Of a stretch of DNA of 64,000 bases, positions 21,601 to 33,109 are shown piece after piece (the first letter of the stretch is position 1; every line of letters begins with the position of its first letter). This DNA is from Leptodactylus fallax (taxonomy: Eukaryota > Chordata > Amphibia > Anura > Leptodactylidae). The notes under the pieces are model-generated. The model saw only the letters and a program-made list of their open reading frames with translations. It ran no database searches and was not told the DNA's origin. The translations under genes were made by a program, and so were the position numbers. The stretch is from contig CAMRHE010000352.1 in NCBI GenBank assembly GCA_947044405.1, positions 744,001 to 808,000 of the forward strand, given 5' to 3'.

Positions 21601-22565
21601 ACAGCCACAGTAGTTTGCATCAATTCAGAGTTTAAAGGAGTTATCCAGGGGCTGTAATTTACCTTACTTTCAACATGCATTTGTTTAAACTGGACCTGCC
21701 TCTTCTCTCCTCTCCTTTCCCTTTTTCACATGTAGTTATCTGTGTCGGACTGGACCAACAGAAGACTAAAGGATCTTCTGGGGCCCAAGCACTGACCGAT
21801 GCAATAGATGACCCTGGCAATGAAAGCACAAAATTTTATGCTGTCTCACCAGGAGTCATGATACTGAGCCATGGCATCTCCATCATCTACCCTGCCACAG
21901 CTCAACCTTCACACACTGCCCCCTTGCTACTAGTAGTGATGTGTCATTCTCGAATAATTCAGCTCTTTGATATGAATGACGGGAGTCATCTCCTGACTAG
22001 GATCCAACAGCGCACTTAACCCCACCCTCTTAATGGCTAAATTGGTCACTTAGTCTCCTTATAGCCTAATATTATGATGTCCTGTGGATGACAGCAGCCA
22101 GGGGTCTTACCATCATGTTAAAAGGAGGAGTGGCTGGGGGTTTGTGAGTGTTTACACATCATAGACCAGGGTTAGGCAACCTTTTTAGTACAGCATGCCG
22201 ATTTAAATTAAAAAATCAAAGATGAAGTATTCGGAGTAATTGTGAGGCTGACCACCCCTATACTAAAGTCATATACCACAAACCATAACACAGAAGTGTT
22301 GCCACAAGATGCTTCTGGACACATGCATTTAATGCTATTTCCTGGGAAGCAGCTGTACTTTCCCATTAGAAGCAATGAAATTACATGTATAGCACCCAAT
22401 TAGTGGTAATTGTATATGTCCAGGAGCACCGTATGGCAGCACCCTGGGCTGCTGACACACTATGTATCTGGATGCAGCTATTGCTGTTCAGACCCCAGAG
22501 TATAATAAGTGGAGGCCCAGGGGAGGTGATCAGACATAAAAAACAAATGTTACTCACCTCTCCTA
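21601..22565. other. Intronic DNA with one SINE-like segment
   Basis: About 22490-22565 (CCCAGAGTATAATAAGTGG, GGCCCAGGGGAGGTGA, TTACTCACCTCTCCT) recurs near 24145, 38885 and 49395, so it is a dispersed repeat. The rest shows nothing. Confidence 0.4.
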
Positions 22566-23968
22566 CCAGGGCCGCTTTAACCATAGGGCCAACGGTGCAC
22601 TTGCACTGGGCCCTATGGTACTGGGGCCCCATTGGGCATACTTCCCAACCATCCGGGATTCCGGGTTCTGCCCGCTGTGCCGGTCGGCAGGAGGTATGTC
22701 CCGGTATCAACTCTCCAGATGCAGATGAGTTAAATACAATGATGAAGCAGAAGCTGACCACGGACAGCTCCTGCTTCACCGCTCTGTTTGAAGCACATCC
22801 CTGTGTGCTCTGAACCCCGGGGGCTGTAGGCGCGATGTGATAACATCACTCACATCGCGCCAGTAGCTCCCTAAACAGTCCAGGAGAAGAGACAGCAGGG
22901 GAGTGAGGAGAGTGAGTATCAGTGTTTTATTATGTTAAACTGGAGGCAGATGAAGGGGGGGACATCAAACTGGTAGCAGATGAAGAGGGGGCATTAAACT
23001 GGGGCAGATGAAGGAGGGCATTAAACTGGGGGGAGAAGAAGAGGAACATTAAACTGGGGGCAGCTGGAGGGGGACATTATACTGGGGGCAAGTTGGAAAG
23101 GGGCATTAAACTGGGGGCAACTGGAGGAGAACATTAAAGCGTGGGGGTAGCTGGGGGGGACATGTCTGCCTCTAGTTGCTTCCAGTTTAATGTCCCCCTC
23201 CAGCTACCCCCACGGTTTAATGTTCCCCTTCAGTTGCTCCAGTTTATTGTCCCCCTCTAGTTGCCCCCAGTTTAATGTCCCCCTCCAGCTGCCCCAGTTT
23301 AATGTCCCCTTCTAGTTTCCCCCAGTTGAAACTGGGGCACCAGGAGAGGGGACTTCATACTGTGGGGCAATTGGAGGGGAACATTATAATGTGGGGCAAA
23401 TAATGTTAGTGTGATTGTAGGAGGATTATACTGTCTGGGGGCACATAAAAAAAAATGGATCAGAATGAGTGGAGTCAACGTAGCGGCGCGCATAGCATAA
23501 TCACAGGGGTATTTTATGTAATACCCCTCTGAACATAACATAATCAGGAATTTATTGGCGCTGTTACCCAGATGTTTACCATCGTCTAGGTCGCAGCACC
23601 ATAAGAGTTGCACCAAACACTTACACAGCAAATACACAAAGTCATCAATAAAGTTTACATTTGACTCTGTCCTGCCCATACCTGATCTTTTTAGAGTAAT
23701 ATACGCCAACCACCTCTCTAGTGATATCCGGTACACGCTAAAATAATAGCAATAACGATTATTACTAGAGATGAATGTATGAAACATTTCTGACAGGCGG
23801 AAAAATTCCATCAGTCAGATAACACATTTTCAACCATTGAAGGTCACCATATAAAATCCAAGTTTTTGGCAGCTTTCAGATGGGTATGATGGCAGGTGGT
23901 GATGGGGTGGGGGGGGCCTTATGAAACCTTTGCACTGGGCCCACCAATGTGTTAAAACGGCCTGTCTC
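22566..23968. mobile_element. Foldback minisatellite element, second copy
   Basis: The left end GGGCCGCTTTAACCATAGGG and right end GTGTTAAAACGGCC are inverted, with GCACTGGGCCC near both. Inside, 22940-23160 is a forward array (ATTAAACTGGGGGCAGATGA type) and 23165-23330 the inverse array (TTTAATGTCCCCCTC type). The unique block GGGGCAATTGGAGGGGAAC follows, as in 5683-7018. CCCAACCATCCGGGATTCCG near the left matches the CCCAACCGTCCC end of the first copy. Confidence 0.6.
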
Positions 23969-25019
23969 CTACGCTCCGGAGCAATTCCCTCTTCTCTTCA
24001 GCTCTTCTGCCTGACGTCAGCGACCGCTGATTGGGTCTCAGGTGTCACGTTGGCGTCATTATGCTGACATAACCCGAGGCCCTATCAGCAGTCTCTAACA
24101 TCAGGCAGAAGTGTCGAAGAGAACACTACACTGGAGTGTAGGAGTGTAGGAGAGGTGAGTAACATTGTTTTTTATATTTGATCACCTCTCCTGGGTCTCC
24201 GTTTATTATAGCAGTTTTGTTTCAGCCGTGTTTGGTCCGAACAAAACTGCTGGGCGAGTTCAGCTAAGTGCCCCGCCCCCAGAGACTTGGGTTGCCGTAC
24301 CAGAGTAATATGCCTTGCTTGCCACTCTTGACACATGTGCTGGGGGTTGCCGATCTCTGTCATAGACAGTAATTTATAAGTAGCTGTTTGGGAGCTAAAA
24401 GACCCAGCTCTTTTAGTGAGTGGATCCAAATAATACAGCTCATTAAAAAGAGCTGAAGTTCCCATCACTAGTTACTAGATAAATAGGAGTGCTAAGTTTT
24501 TTTTTTTTTTGCTCTGGGCCAGGCAGTAATGGGATGCTGTGGAGAGTCCTGCAAAAGAGACTGATGGAGAAAGCTCTGAGTTATATAATACAGTAAGCAA
24601 CTAAACTGAAGCCTGGTGTCCCCTAACACTTATACATTTACTGAGGCCCCCTCCCCCATATACATTTAGTGAGCCTCTCCCTCACCTCACATACATTTAC
24701 AAATGACCCCTCTCCCACATCACATACATTTAGTCACCCACCAATATATATGTACTGTACATCTTTATATACTGCATGGCAGATTAATTTAGGATAGGGC
24801 ATAACTTGATGATCAGTGGCGGTCTGGCTGCTGGGACCCCCAATTATTATGGTCAAGGGGTTGCTTTGCTCCCCGATTTGAATGAAGCAGTGGACAGAAA
24901 GGTACACTGAGCTCCACTGAGACTGTGGAGCAAAACTCTCCTGTTCTTATGATCGTTGGTGGTCCTTGCAGTCAGTTCCCCACCAATCTGCAACTTATCT
25001 GTGGATAACTTGCTTTAAA
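23969..25019. other. Intronic DNA
   Basis: 24145-24195 holds another copy of the TCACCTCTCCTGGG repeat. 24620-24745 repeats ACATACATTTAGTGA-like words a few times. No exon-like sequence is seen. Confidence 0.35.
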
Positions 25020-25180
25020 ACTGCAGAAATGCATTGCGTTTTTTCCCGCAGCACTTTTCACAGAAAGTCCGCAGAGTTTTTCTCTGCGGTCTTTCTACTT
25101 CCTTGATTCCTGTACGGAAACCGCCAGCGTTTCCATAGGTATAATTGACATGCTGCGATTTGCAAAAATTGTAGCATGAC
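25020..25180 (+). mobile_element. PIF/Harbinger-like MITE fragment
   Basis: Contains TTTTCACAGAAAGTCCGCAG, then AATTGACATGCTGCGATTTG. It is one half of the family described at 33459-33810; the second half is absent. Confidence 0.55.
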
Positions 25181-25281
25181 TGATTGATTTGATGATTGAG
25201 TGACAGCTACAGCCCACAAGATTGCTTACAAATCAGTGCATCAACTTGAAATGCATTTGTGGTTCAATAATTAAAATCACT

Positions 25282-25775
25282 GGGGCATATTTATCAAGTG
25301 CCTTGCGCCTTTATTTGGCATAAATTGCACCTTTTTGGGGGCTTCTTTGCTCTCTGCGCTTTATTTATGAAGCATTTGCACATTTTTTTCCAGATGTTTT
25401 TCTTCCCTTCCCTTTTGCTTTTTGGCGTGGAAAGGGGGTGTGGCCAAAGTGGAATCTCTTTTCTCACCATATTAATAAATGTGCCTCCATAAAAAAGCGC
25501 AAATGCACTTCAGCACATGGGAAACGTGAAAAAAGCAGTCTTCACACAGCATTGAATTAATGATTCTATATGGTACATTTTGTGTAAAATTTATTACGCA
25601 AGAGCGCCTTTTAAGAAAAAAAAAAGCGCAACATATATATGGCCAAAAAAAAGGCACACCTAAAATAAGTATCATGCCCTCAAAATTTATCAAGAAACTG
25701 CACCTATTTAATAAATATCGACTACCAAAACAGCTGTGAAAATTTTAGATAAAAAAGGCGCAGTTAATAAATAAC
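25282..25775. mobile_element. AT-rich foldback MITE
   Basis: The left end GGGGCATATTTATCAAGTGC is answered by inverse matter near 25630-25700 (AAGGCACACC, GCCCTCAAAATTTATCAAG). The AT-rich interior has many GCGC words. It is related to 196-804 and 35145-35235. Confidence 0.45.
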
Positions 25776-26032
25776 ACCTAATGAGTTGTGCTACAAAAAG
25801 TTGCAGTGTAGTACTGGCCTAAAAAACTTTTATTTCAAGTTTGCAAATATCATGTTTGGCGATTTACTTAACGCATCTGAACAGACAGATAATGGCAAAG
25901 AACTGATCAGTCAAAACAATCCATAATTTGGATTTATGTAATAATATTTAATATTGTATTATGTTATATTTAATTATATGTACTATATGTGTCTGGGCTG
26001 TATTATGTAAGAATCTGTTTTTTATATTTAAG

Positions 26033-26207
26033 GAATATTCATCATATCCTGGCTTTAGTCAAGCACAGTACGCACAGTACTACAGCACATCCTACAACTC
26101 CCCATATGTTCCCAGCAACAACATCAGTCCTAGCATCTCCACTACCACCTACACACTTCAGGAAACATCTCAAAACATCTCCAGTCAGAACTCAGAGCCT
26201 CTGTCAG
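26033..26207 (+). CDS. eya2: eya2 coding exon (Tyr/Ser-rich transactivation segment)
   Basis: A 175-nt exon: 58 complete codons plus one base. It starts [17 protein letters not shown] and ends QNSEPLS. The acceptor AG at 26031-26032 follows a T-rich tract, and the donor is the strong consensus GTAAGT at 26208. It begins in phase 0, matching the end of the previous exon, and ends in phase 1, matching the next. The repeated SYPGF-Q-QY-QYY and SPYVP patterns are typical of the Tyr-rich transactivation region of vertebrate EYA2, which has DYPSYPGF at the equivalent place. EYA1, EYA3 and EYA4 differ more in this region. The 4.7-kb intron before it holds a foldback minisatellite element and several MITEs. 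The identification is from remembered family sequences, not from a search. Confidence 0.88.
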
Positions 26208-26254
26208 GTAAGTAAATCAGGTGAAAATATTTCCATTATACCTTCTCTCTCTGT

Positions 26255-27304
26255 AATCTCCATTTCTGGTTTTGGAGGAAAATGGGGGGTGCGTCTTATG
26301 GTCCGAAAGTGGGTGTTGGGGGAAGAGGGGTCGGAGGAACGGGGTCGAAGCATCTCCCCACTCCTTCCGCCGCCTGCTTCCTGCAGTGGGGCTTCCTCCA
26401 GCGGCAGGAGAGGGATGATGTGCGGGCCCTAGGATTGGAGAAGCGGGTGTCAGTGAACCCATCCCGGCGGATGCCAGGTCTGTAAAGATGACGGCGGCTG
26501 CTCTGCGGCAGAGCGGTCGCCATAGCTACTGGGTCTCACGCTGTAATGTACAGCGCAGACTCGGAGCTAATGCGGGCATTACTACTTTAAAAAGTAGTCC
26601 CACTGCCCCCGTACCTTTGAAGTTGCAGGCCGGCTCCCGCGCGGCGAGATCACAGGAACCGTCCTGTTCCTGTGACAGCCAGGAGCCTTATGAAGGCTCC
26701 CAGGCCTGTCATAGGAATATTACTATTGCGGCTGGTCATAGTAACATGACCGGCCACAATAGTAATATTCCTATGACAATCTATGGGACTTGCAATCAAA
26801 TGATTGCAGGTTCAAGCCCTCTAAGGGGGAACTAATAAAATAGTAAAAAAAAAAAAAAAAAAAGTTAAAAAAATATAAAAAAAATAAATAAATGTTCTAA
26901 ATCACCCCCTTTCCCTAGAATACATATAAAAGTAGAAAATGACTTTGAAACACATATATATTAGGTATCCCTGTGTCCGAAAATGCCCGGTCTACAAACT
27001 TAAAAATATTTTTCCTGTAAGGTGAATGTCATAGCAGGAAAAAAAAATCAAAAGTGCCAAACTGCAGTTTTTTTTACTGCTTCACCTTTGATTTGAATAA
27101 AAAGTGATCAAAGCAATAGATATTCCCCAAAATGGTATAACTAAAAAGAACATCTGACTCGCAAAAAAGATGCCCTTTGCTTCCCCGTACAGCTGCAAGG
27201 TCACCTGTCAATGTGGCCTTGCAGCTGTTGCAAAACTACAAAAAAATTTTTCCCTATTTTCCTCCTCTAAAACCTAGGTGCGTCTTTTAATCTGAAAAAT
27301 ACGG
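26255..27304. mobile_element. Non-autonomous DNA repeat filling the intron between two eya2 exons
   Basis: The right end CCTAGGTGCGTCTTTTAATC then AAAATACGGTA, and the left GTGCGTCTTATGGTCCGAAA, are the inverted 'GCGTCTTATA...ACGGTA' ends of a repeat widespread in vertebrates; I do not know its superfamily with certainty. The interior is GC-rich, then AT-rich, without a transposase. It occupies two thirds of the 1573-bp intron. Confidence 0.5.
26707..26778. repeat. Near-perfect 72-bp palindrome
   Basis: The arms TGTCATAGGAATATTACTAT and ATAGTAATATTCCTATGACA are perfect inverses for 22 bp each (26707-26728 and 26757-26778). The inner CGGCTGGTCAT and ATGACCGGCC nearly pair as well, leaving a loop of about 6 nt. 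It lies inside the repeat at 26255-27304. Confidence 0.9.
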
Positions 27305-27363
27305 TATGCCTTTTTGAACAAAAAAGTGTCAAAGTGCACATGGATTATGAAGGTGCATCTAAG

Positions 27364-27615
27364 GCTGGGTTCACACCTATGCCTGTATTCCCTTTCGGGG
27401 TTTCTGTCCCCAAACACACTTAAAAAATGCATTTTTCGGGCGGAAACCAGGCAGACCCCATTATAGTCTATGGGGTCCGCAGGTTTCCAACTAACAAATG
27501 CACAACATTTAACAAGGATGTTCACCTACATCATAAATAAGCACCACAGTAAAATAGTATTAAAAAAAAAAGTCACAACTGCAAAAAATATGGCACATGA
27601 TAAATAACCCCCATT
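27364..27615. repeat. Fragments of two MITE families
   Basis: 27364-27490 has GGGTTCACACCTATGCCTG and CCATTATAGTCTATGGGGTC, blocks shared with the foldbacks at 38176-38417 and 43302-43532. 27497-27615 matches the right half of the AT-rich MITE at 16420-16515. Confidence 0.5.
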
Positions 27616-27780
27616 GTATCTGGGTGCTTGGTGTCCCATGTATAATAGTTGCATGAATGAGATAGTCGAAACAGAATGATTAGTTACATTTAGGTTTTTC
27701 ACCTGTTCACAAAAGTTCCTGTCTTCCTGCATTTATTACACTAGAAACTGAATTTACACAGTCCAGTTACTTCTTTGCAG

Positions 27781-27923
27781 GAGATTACAACACTCACAGT
27801 GGGACCTCCACACCAGTGAAAGATTCTGAAACTGACCGGCAACATAGAGGATCTGACGTTAAGTTACGAGGAAGGTCTAAACGAATCAACGACCCAACCC
27901 CTGTCGTAGACAATGAAATTGAG
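27781..27923 (+). CDS. eya2: eya2 coding exon (linker before the Eya domain)
   Basis: A 143-nt exon following a TTCTTTGCAG acceptor and followed by a GTATGT donor. Its first two bases complete a Gly codon begun in the previous exon; then 47 codons follow, from [11 protein letters not shown] to VVDNEIE. The block LRGRSKR followed by DNEIE is characteristic of EYA2; EYA1 and EYA4 have a more Arg/Asn-rich linker ending in SDLE, and EYA3 differs again. The segment is hydrophilic and basic and joins the disordered N-terminal half to the conserved C-terminal Eya domain. It ends in phase 0, as the next exon requires. The preceding intron is 1573 bp and is largely filled by a repeat at about 26255-27304. 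A longer open frame runs past the donor, but those codons are intronic. Confidence 0.9.
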
Positions 27924-29250
27924 GTATGTAATGTGGCATCCTCTGCCAAGATAGTTTGTGAGGAGAATATTGTATTATGTGCAGCCAGCTATAGACATCA
28001 GATTTTTGGGTATTTGATTGGGCACATTTTGTGTGTAAATTGCGCATTTTTGTGCATGGTGTCAAAGGTTTATGCCAGTGTCTAGTGCTAACCAAAATAG
28101 TAAATATGGGACACAGTGTTTCTTCTATGAACAAGAGGTCAGACTCACAAAGCAGGTCTATGGCAGAAACATTGAGGCGTTAATAGACTTGCATTGTGAG
28201 TTTGACATACTGTTCATGCAGTGATCTGGATGGGAGCTTTGCAATAAAGCTGTAAATAGGTTAGTCAGAAACATTACAGTACATACAGGCTCATTTTCAA
28301 ATGGGGGGGCTAAAAAAATTAGTGAATTGCTTCTTTAAGAAATACATAACTTTTTTAATTGCCGTAATGAGTAGCACATTTGTAGGCCTGTAAACAAACG
28401 GGTTTTTCTTTTAACAAGTTAACTCAAAGATGGTCACAGAATGACTATAATCACACCAGAATATAATAAAACAATAAGTGCTTAATACATGAAAAGATAA
28501 TACTTAGCTGTGGTTACAAATGATGTAATGGATGGGGAGCCTCATTATTTATCATGCACTGATATATAACCGGAAAATACTCTGACTCTGGTGGATTAAC
28601 CCAAGATTGCCAGGGTCCATTAATTTTAATAGACAGTTCGGAGGGGGGTTGACATTGTCTGTTTAATCATTGTAATAGTTCATCAGCTGGCTGCTGGGTA
28701 TTAGGATGCAGCAGCTCAGCCGGAGATCTGTGCGCATCTCTGATTGGCAGGTGTTGGGAGAGATATCAAGCAGGTAGTGACAACTGTATTAACAGCTGCC
28801 ATATCTAGGGGGACAGATGAGATCTCAGACAACTAAACCTCATTTTATGTGGATCAAATGATGACCGTGGGATCCTCAAGTAGGCAAGAAAGAGCAGGGG
28901 ACAGAGCCTCTGCAAAAAAGAAGCTGCTTGGTGTAAAGTGCAGCCAGTGTCGGACTGGGATGTCTAGGGCCCACCAGGCCCACCAGTGGAATTGTTTCTA
29001 GGGGCCCACCGCCAGGACCCTTGCAGATCAGCTGTACCGAGACAGGGCGACTAAAAGTATTAACATGTCAGGAGTCATGCAGCTCACAGCCGTACGATGT
29101 TCCCACTGCTACACCCTTTATGGCAAGTGAACAGCGTGGCTCCTAGAATTGTTACCATTACCTGTAGCTGCACTGTCCTGGTAAAGCTGATCTGCAGAAA
29201 TCCAGGCTGTCGGACACCTGCAGATATAATATTGATGGCCTATCCTTTAA
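27924..29250. other. Intronic DNA
   Basis: 27924-28900 looks single-copy; nothing is recognised. About 28930-29050 has GTCGGACTGGGATGTCTAGG and GGCCCACCAGGCCC, a common frog repeat tail. Confidence 0.35.
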
Positions 29251-29565
29251 AGAGGTTGTCCAGGAATTGGAGCAACCCATGTGGCGAGCAGGAGGTGTGA
29301 AATAAAATAAAAAAAATAAAAAATACTCACCTGTCCCTGGCGCTCCATTGTCCGCCGCCAGTGTCTGCCTTCTTGCTGGGAGTCCTGCACCTCATGTGAC
29401 TGGTAAGACCAATTAGGTACAGGATTTCTAGAAATGAGGCGCCGCCATGAGACCAAACAGACACAGGCAGGGGACAATGGGGTGTTGGAGACAGGTGAGT
29501 ATGCTTTTTAATTTTTACACCTCCCTGGCCACCACAGTGGTTGCTCCAATTTTTGGACAGCCTCT
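29251..29565. mobile_element. TTAA-flanked foldback MITE
   Basis: The ends AGAGGTTGTCCAGGAATTGG and its inverse CCAATTTTTGGACAGCCTCT sit between TTAA at 29247-29250 and 29566-29569. The inverted ends are about 32 bp. TTAA duplications are typical of piggyBac-type transposition. The interior includes TACTCACCTGTCCC. A right end of the same family is at about 42605-42637. Confidence 0.6.
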
Positions 29566-29697
29566 TTAAAGGGGTTGTTCAGGACAAATTTTTTTTATGG
29601 CCACTTCACTGGTCCCCCATACAGTGGCCTCTTCACTGGTCCTCCATACTGTAAGGGGAACAGTGATGGGGCCATTACATTGTGTGGGGCATATTAA

Positions 29698-30097
29698 AGG
29701 GGTTGTCCAGGGTTATTTTTTTTTTTTTATGGCCTATTCTCAGGATACGCCATAAATACCTGATTGCTAGGGGTCTGACACACGGCCCCATCAGCTGCAC
29801 GGAACCACTTCCGGAACCTGTTCTGTACACAACACAGGGCCGAAACAGAAAGCTCCATCCGCTGTACAGCAGCCCGGCGCCTTCACTGCAGCTCCTACTG
29901 ACTTCAGTATATGCTGTGAAGGTGCCCAGCCCCTATACAGTGGACAGAACTTTCTCCTTCCGGCCCTGAATTGAGTACAGGACGGGCGCTGGAAGTGGCT
30001 TTGTACAGCTGATCGGTCCGGGGTCGGCCCCCTACAGATCAGGTATTTATGGCCTATCCTGAGGATAAACCATAAAAATTATGCCTGGACAACCCCT
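29698..30097. mobile_element. TTAA-flanked foldback MITE with long arms
   Basis: TTAA lies at 29694-29697 and 30098-30101. The arms begin AGGGGTTGTCCAGG and continue through ATGGCCTATTCTCAGGATA and GCCATAAATACCTGAT; the inverse is found at 30025-30097. The whole 400 bp is largely a stem. No coding. Confidence 0.65.
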
Positions 30098-30101
30098 TTA
30101 A

Positions 30102-31165
30102 TATAACCACCTATTGCCCCACACTTTATAGAGGTTGCCTAGCATATATTTTTTCTTTGTAATTAGTCTGGGGGAGGTGAAAAAAAAAAATACTCACCTG
30201 TCCCCGATGTTCCAGTGTCCTTCCAGCACAGTCTGGTCCTTTCGCCAGAAGTCCTCACTTGCTATGACATCCCAGGTCCCTTCCCTTAGTCCGCTGATTG
30301 GCCTCAGGGGTCACGTGCAGAAGAAAACAACAGAGCTGCAGGATCGAATTGCGATGGGTGTCACTGGGGACAGGAGAGTAAGTTTTGTTTTTTTTCACCT
30401 TCCCCGGCCTAATTAAAAAAAAAATAAATAAATAAATAAATGTTATCCTGGACGGCCCAAATAATGTCCCCCAGGATATTGGCCTCCATCACTGCCCCCC
30501 CCCACAATATAATGGACCCATTAATGGTCCCCATACAGTATAGGGGACCAGTGAAGGGGGCCACTGTATGGGGGGGGGGGAATAGTGAAGTAGCTAATGT
30601 ATGGGGGGGAGAATAGTGAAGTGGCTAATGTATGGGGAGGGGGAAATAGTGAAAGGGACTCTGTATGAGCCATACAGTAGCCCCTTCACTAGTCCCCCCC
30701 TATAGCAGCATTAGGTCATTACTTACTTGTCTGACCCTGTCGCCTCCTGCTCCATCTTGCGCAGGGTGCACTGATGTGACGTTGCGATGACGTAATGTGC
30801 GGCATACGTGGGGGCCCCCTGGCCAGGAGCAGGCAGAGGTAAGGGAATAGGGGCAGTTACCGCACCTCCACTGCCTATTAAAAAAAAAAAAAAAGCAGTG
30901 GGAGTCTGGTAGTGCCCCCTAAAGGCACGGGGCCCACTGTGTATGAAAAAGCCCTGATTGCATTTGAAAAAAAACATCCTGTAATGAGTTTGGAAGCAAT
31001 TGTAATGACCGGAAAAAAAAAAAAATTTAACCTGCTCACATTTGATTTGTTCGGTATCAGAAAAAATACAACTGTATGCTCATTAGCCATGTACCTGCAA
31101 GAGTTGGCTGTATGAGAACACAACATCTCCTGCCGGTTTCATGACCATAATTGTTCATGGTCCCT
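30102..31165. repeat. Repeat-rich intronic DNA with G-rich tandem units
   Basis: About 30500-30690 repeats units such as GAATAGTGAAGTGGCTAATG, TATGG and long G-runs several times. 30185-30400 resembles the CACCTGTCCC-type frog repeat. 30880-30930 has an A-run and GGCACGGGGCCCACTGTGT. No gene is seen. Confidence 0.45.
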
Positions 31166-31345
31166 TAGGCCTAGGCCCCACGTGGCATTAACGAATCCCA
31201 TCCACATATTGCAGAAGAATACGCGCAGCGGAAATGCAGCAATTTCCAAAACAGTCGCAGTTTTGGAAAGCACAGCATGTCAATTATACCTACGAAAACG
31301 CTGGTGGTTTCCCTGTAGGTATGGAAGCGGACTTCCTGTGAAAAG
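31166..31345 (-). mobile_element. PIF/Harbinger-like MITE fragment
   Basis: Begins GGCCTAGGCCCCACGTGGC after TTA. Contains CATCCACATATTGCAGAAG and AGCATGTCAATTATACCTAC, the inverse of the core at 33459-33810. Confidence 0.55.
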
Positions 31346-31419
31346 TGCTACTATATTGAGGGCTATTATCAACAACAGGCACTCCTAGGAATGCGTGTTC
31401 CCTACCATAACTCTGTCTA

Positions 31420-31730
31420 AGGCCCGTTGCAGATGACTGTGGCCATGATCAGTGTGCTATGCGTGTATTTCACGGATAGCACACTGGCCCATTCATTTCT
31501 ATGGGCCCGTACACATGACCGTGAATTAATCGGTCACGTGTGCGGGCCAACAGTCCGGCCACGAAATATAGAACAGGTCCTATTCTTGTCCTATTTTGTG
31601 GCCCTTGCTTTCGTGGCTCCTACTCATTTAATGAAAGGCTCATGCACGGGTGGCACACGGGTGACATCTGCATGTCCCACATGCGCCGCCTGTGCCTTTA
31701 ATTCATGGTCGTCCGCAACTGGCCTAGGGG
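31420..31730. mobile_element. Foldback MITE
   Basis: The left end AAGGCCCGTTGCAGATGACTG is matched by GTCGTCCGCAACTGGCCTAG on the right. Inner blocks GCCCGTACACATGACCGTG and CACGTGTGCGGGCC also pair. No coding. Confidence 0.5.
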
Positions 31731-32003
31731 TGGTGACACACATGTACTGAATTCAGTTAGAAATGCAGTACTGGGACTACAGGTTCCTTTCCTTATAAGG
31801 TTGGGTTTACACAGCACTTTATAGCTGAAGAACTGCATACTGTTTTTAAATGCAGTAATGAGTAGCACTTTTGTATTATGCCAGTAGTCTAGAGGTCTTC
31901 AATTTTATTGTTGTTAGCATACAGGTGAAATATGCTAGGCATTACTGAACTATAGAAAAGCGCCATGTACTCCCACCATCACTAAGTGAAACACTGATAA
32001 GAC

Positions 32004-32320
32004 CCCACATAGCGAGCCACAGCCAAAAAGCTCTGCGGAAAAGACAGCGGCAGAAACACATCTCGTTTTTTTACACAGAAAGTCTGCTGAGTTTTCCTCT
32101 GTGGACTTTCTGTCCCAATTATACAGTACCTATACGGAAAACACCAGCATTTCCGTAGGTATAATTGACATGCTGCGAATTACAAAAACGCAACAGTTTT
32201 TGAAATTGTAGCATTTCCACTGTGGATATTTTTCTGCAATGTGTGTATGGTATTAACCAGAATCCCATCCACTTTGCAGAAGCTGTAAATTGCCACAGTT
32301 TTTGCAAGGTGTGGCCCTGG
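32004..32320 (+). mobile_element. PIF/Harbinger-like MITE copy
   Basis: GACCCCACATAGCGAGCC at the left, TTACACAGAAAGTCTGCTGA, GGTATAATTGACATGCTGCG and CATCCACTTTGCAGAAGC in the right order, ending near GTGTGGCCCTGG. Confidence 0.6.
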
Positions 32321-32361
32321 CGTCATTTTGCTTTTTTGCTGAAGAATTGCATGTAGTTTTT

Positions 32362-32640
32362 AAGGCTAAGGCCCCACATAGCAGCCTCAGCAAAAAAGCA
32401 CTGCAGGAAAAACTGTGGCGGAAACGCATCACGGTTTTTCCCACATCGCTTTTCACAGAAAGTCCGCAAAGGATTCCTCTGTGGACTTTCTGCTTCAGTT
32501 GTTTCAATAGGGAAACTGTTGGCGTTTCCCTAGCTATAATTGACATGCTGCGATTTCCAAAACAGCAACAGTTTTGTAATTCTCAGCGTGTCCGCTGTGT
32601 GTATTTTCCCACAATGTGTGGATGGGATTCGCTAGAAATC
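32362..32640 (+). mobile_element. PIF/Harbinger-like MITE copy
   Basis: Starts GGCTAAGGCCCCACATAGC. Contains TTTTCACAGAAAGTCCGC, ATAATTGACATGCTGCGATT and ACAATGTGTGGATGGGATTC. The right end is lost into an A-rich tract at about 32685. Confidence 0.6.
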
Positions 32641-33109
32641 TCACTTTTAGCCAGTCACATTTTCATCGACAAAAAAGTAGTGAGGCCAAAAAAAAAAAAA
32701 AAAAGAGAAAAATGCAAATGCATTATAAATAAAGCTCAAATGCATTATAAATAAAGCAAGATAAAAGGCACATTCGCCTCAAAAAAAAAAAAAAAAGGCA
32801 AAAAATTTTTTTTATAATAAATAATCTCCAATGTGTTTCTTGTTCATAGGCACTTCTTCTGGGTGATTAACCCAGATAACCTCTGGCTGGCTAATAGATC
32901 CTTTGGCCTGGATGTTACTTATTTTACTTATTACCGATAATCCGGTACTTAATTTAACCTAGAGATAATAATAATGTGGCTTCCTCACCAGCCAATACAA
33001 TAAACATCTGCCAGACTGCAGATAGTGGAGAGGGCAGAATTTGGGTGATAAATTGTGATGTCCCACTCCGGTGAGTCCAGCTGATGACGAAGTCCTGTAT
33101 GTACATTTA

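Noticed and set aside
22385..22813. Overlapping 142- and 132-codon frames on both strands
   Set aside because: GC-rich repeat sequence keeps both strands open; neither shows a family pattern.
26208..26432. Extension of the eya2 exon past 26207
   Set aside because: A consensus GTAAGT donor is at 26208, the next exon continues in the matching phase, and the residues beyond do not resemble EYA.
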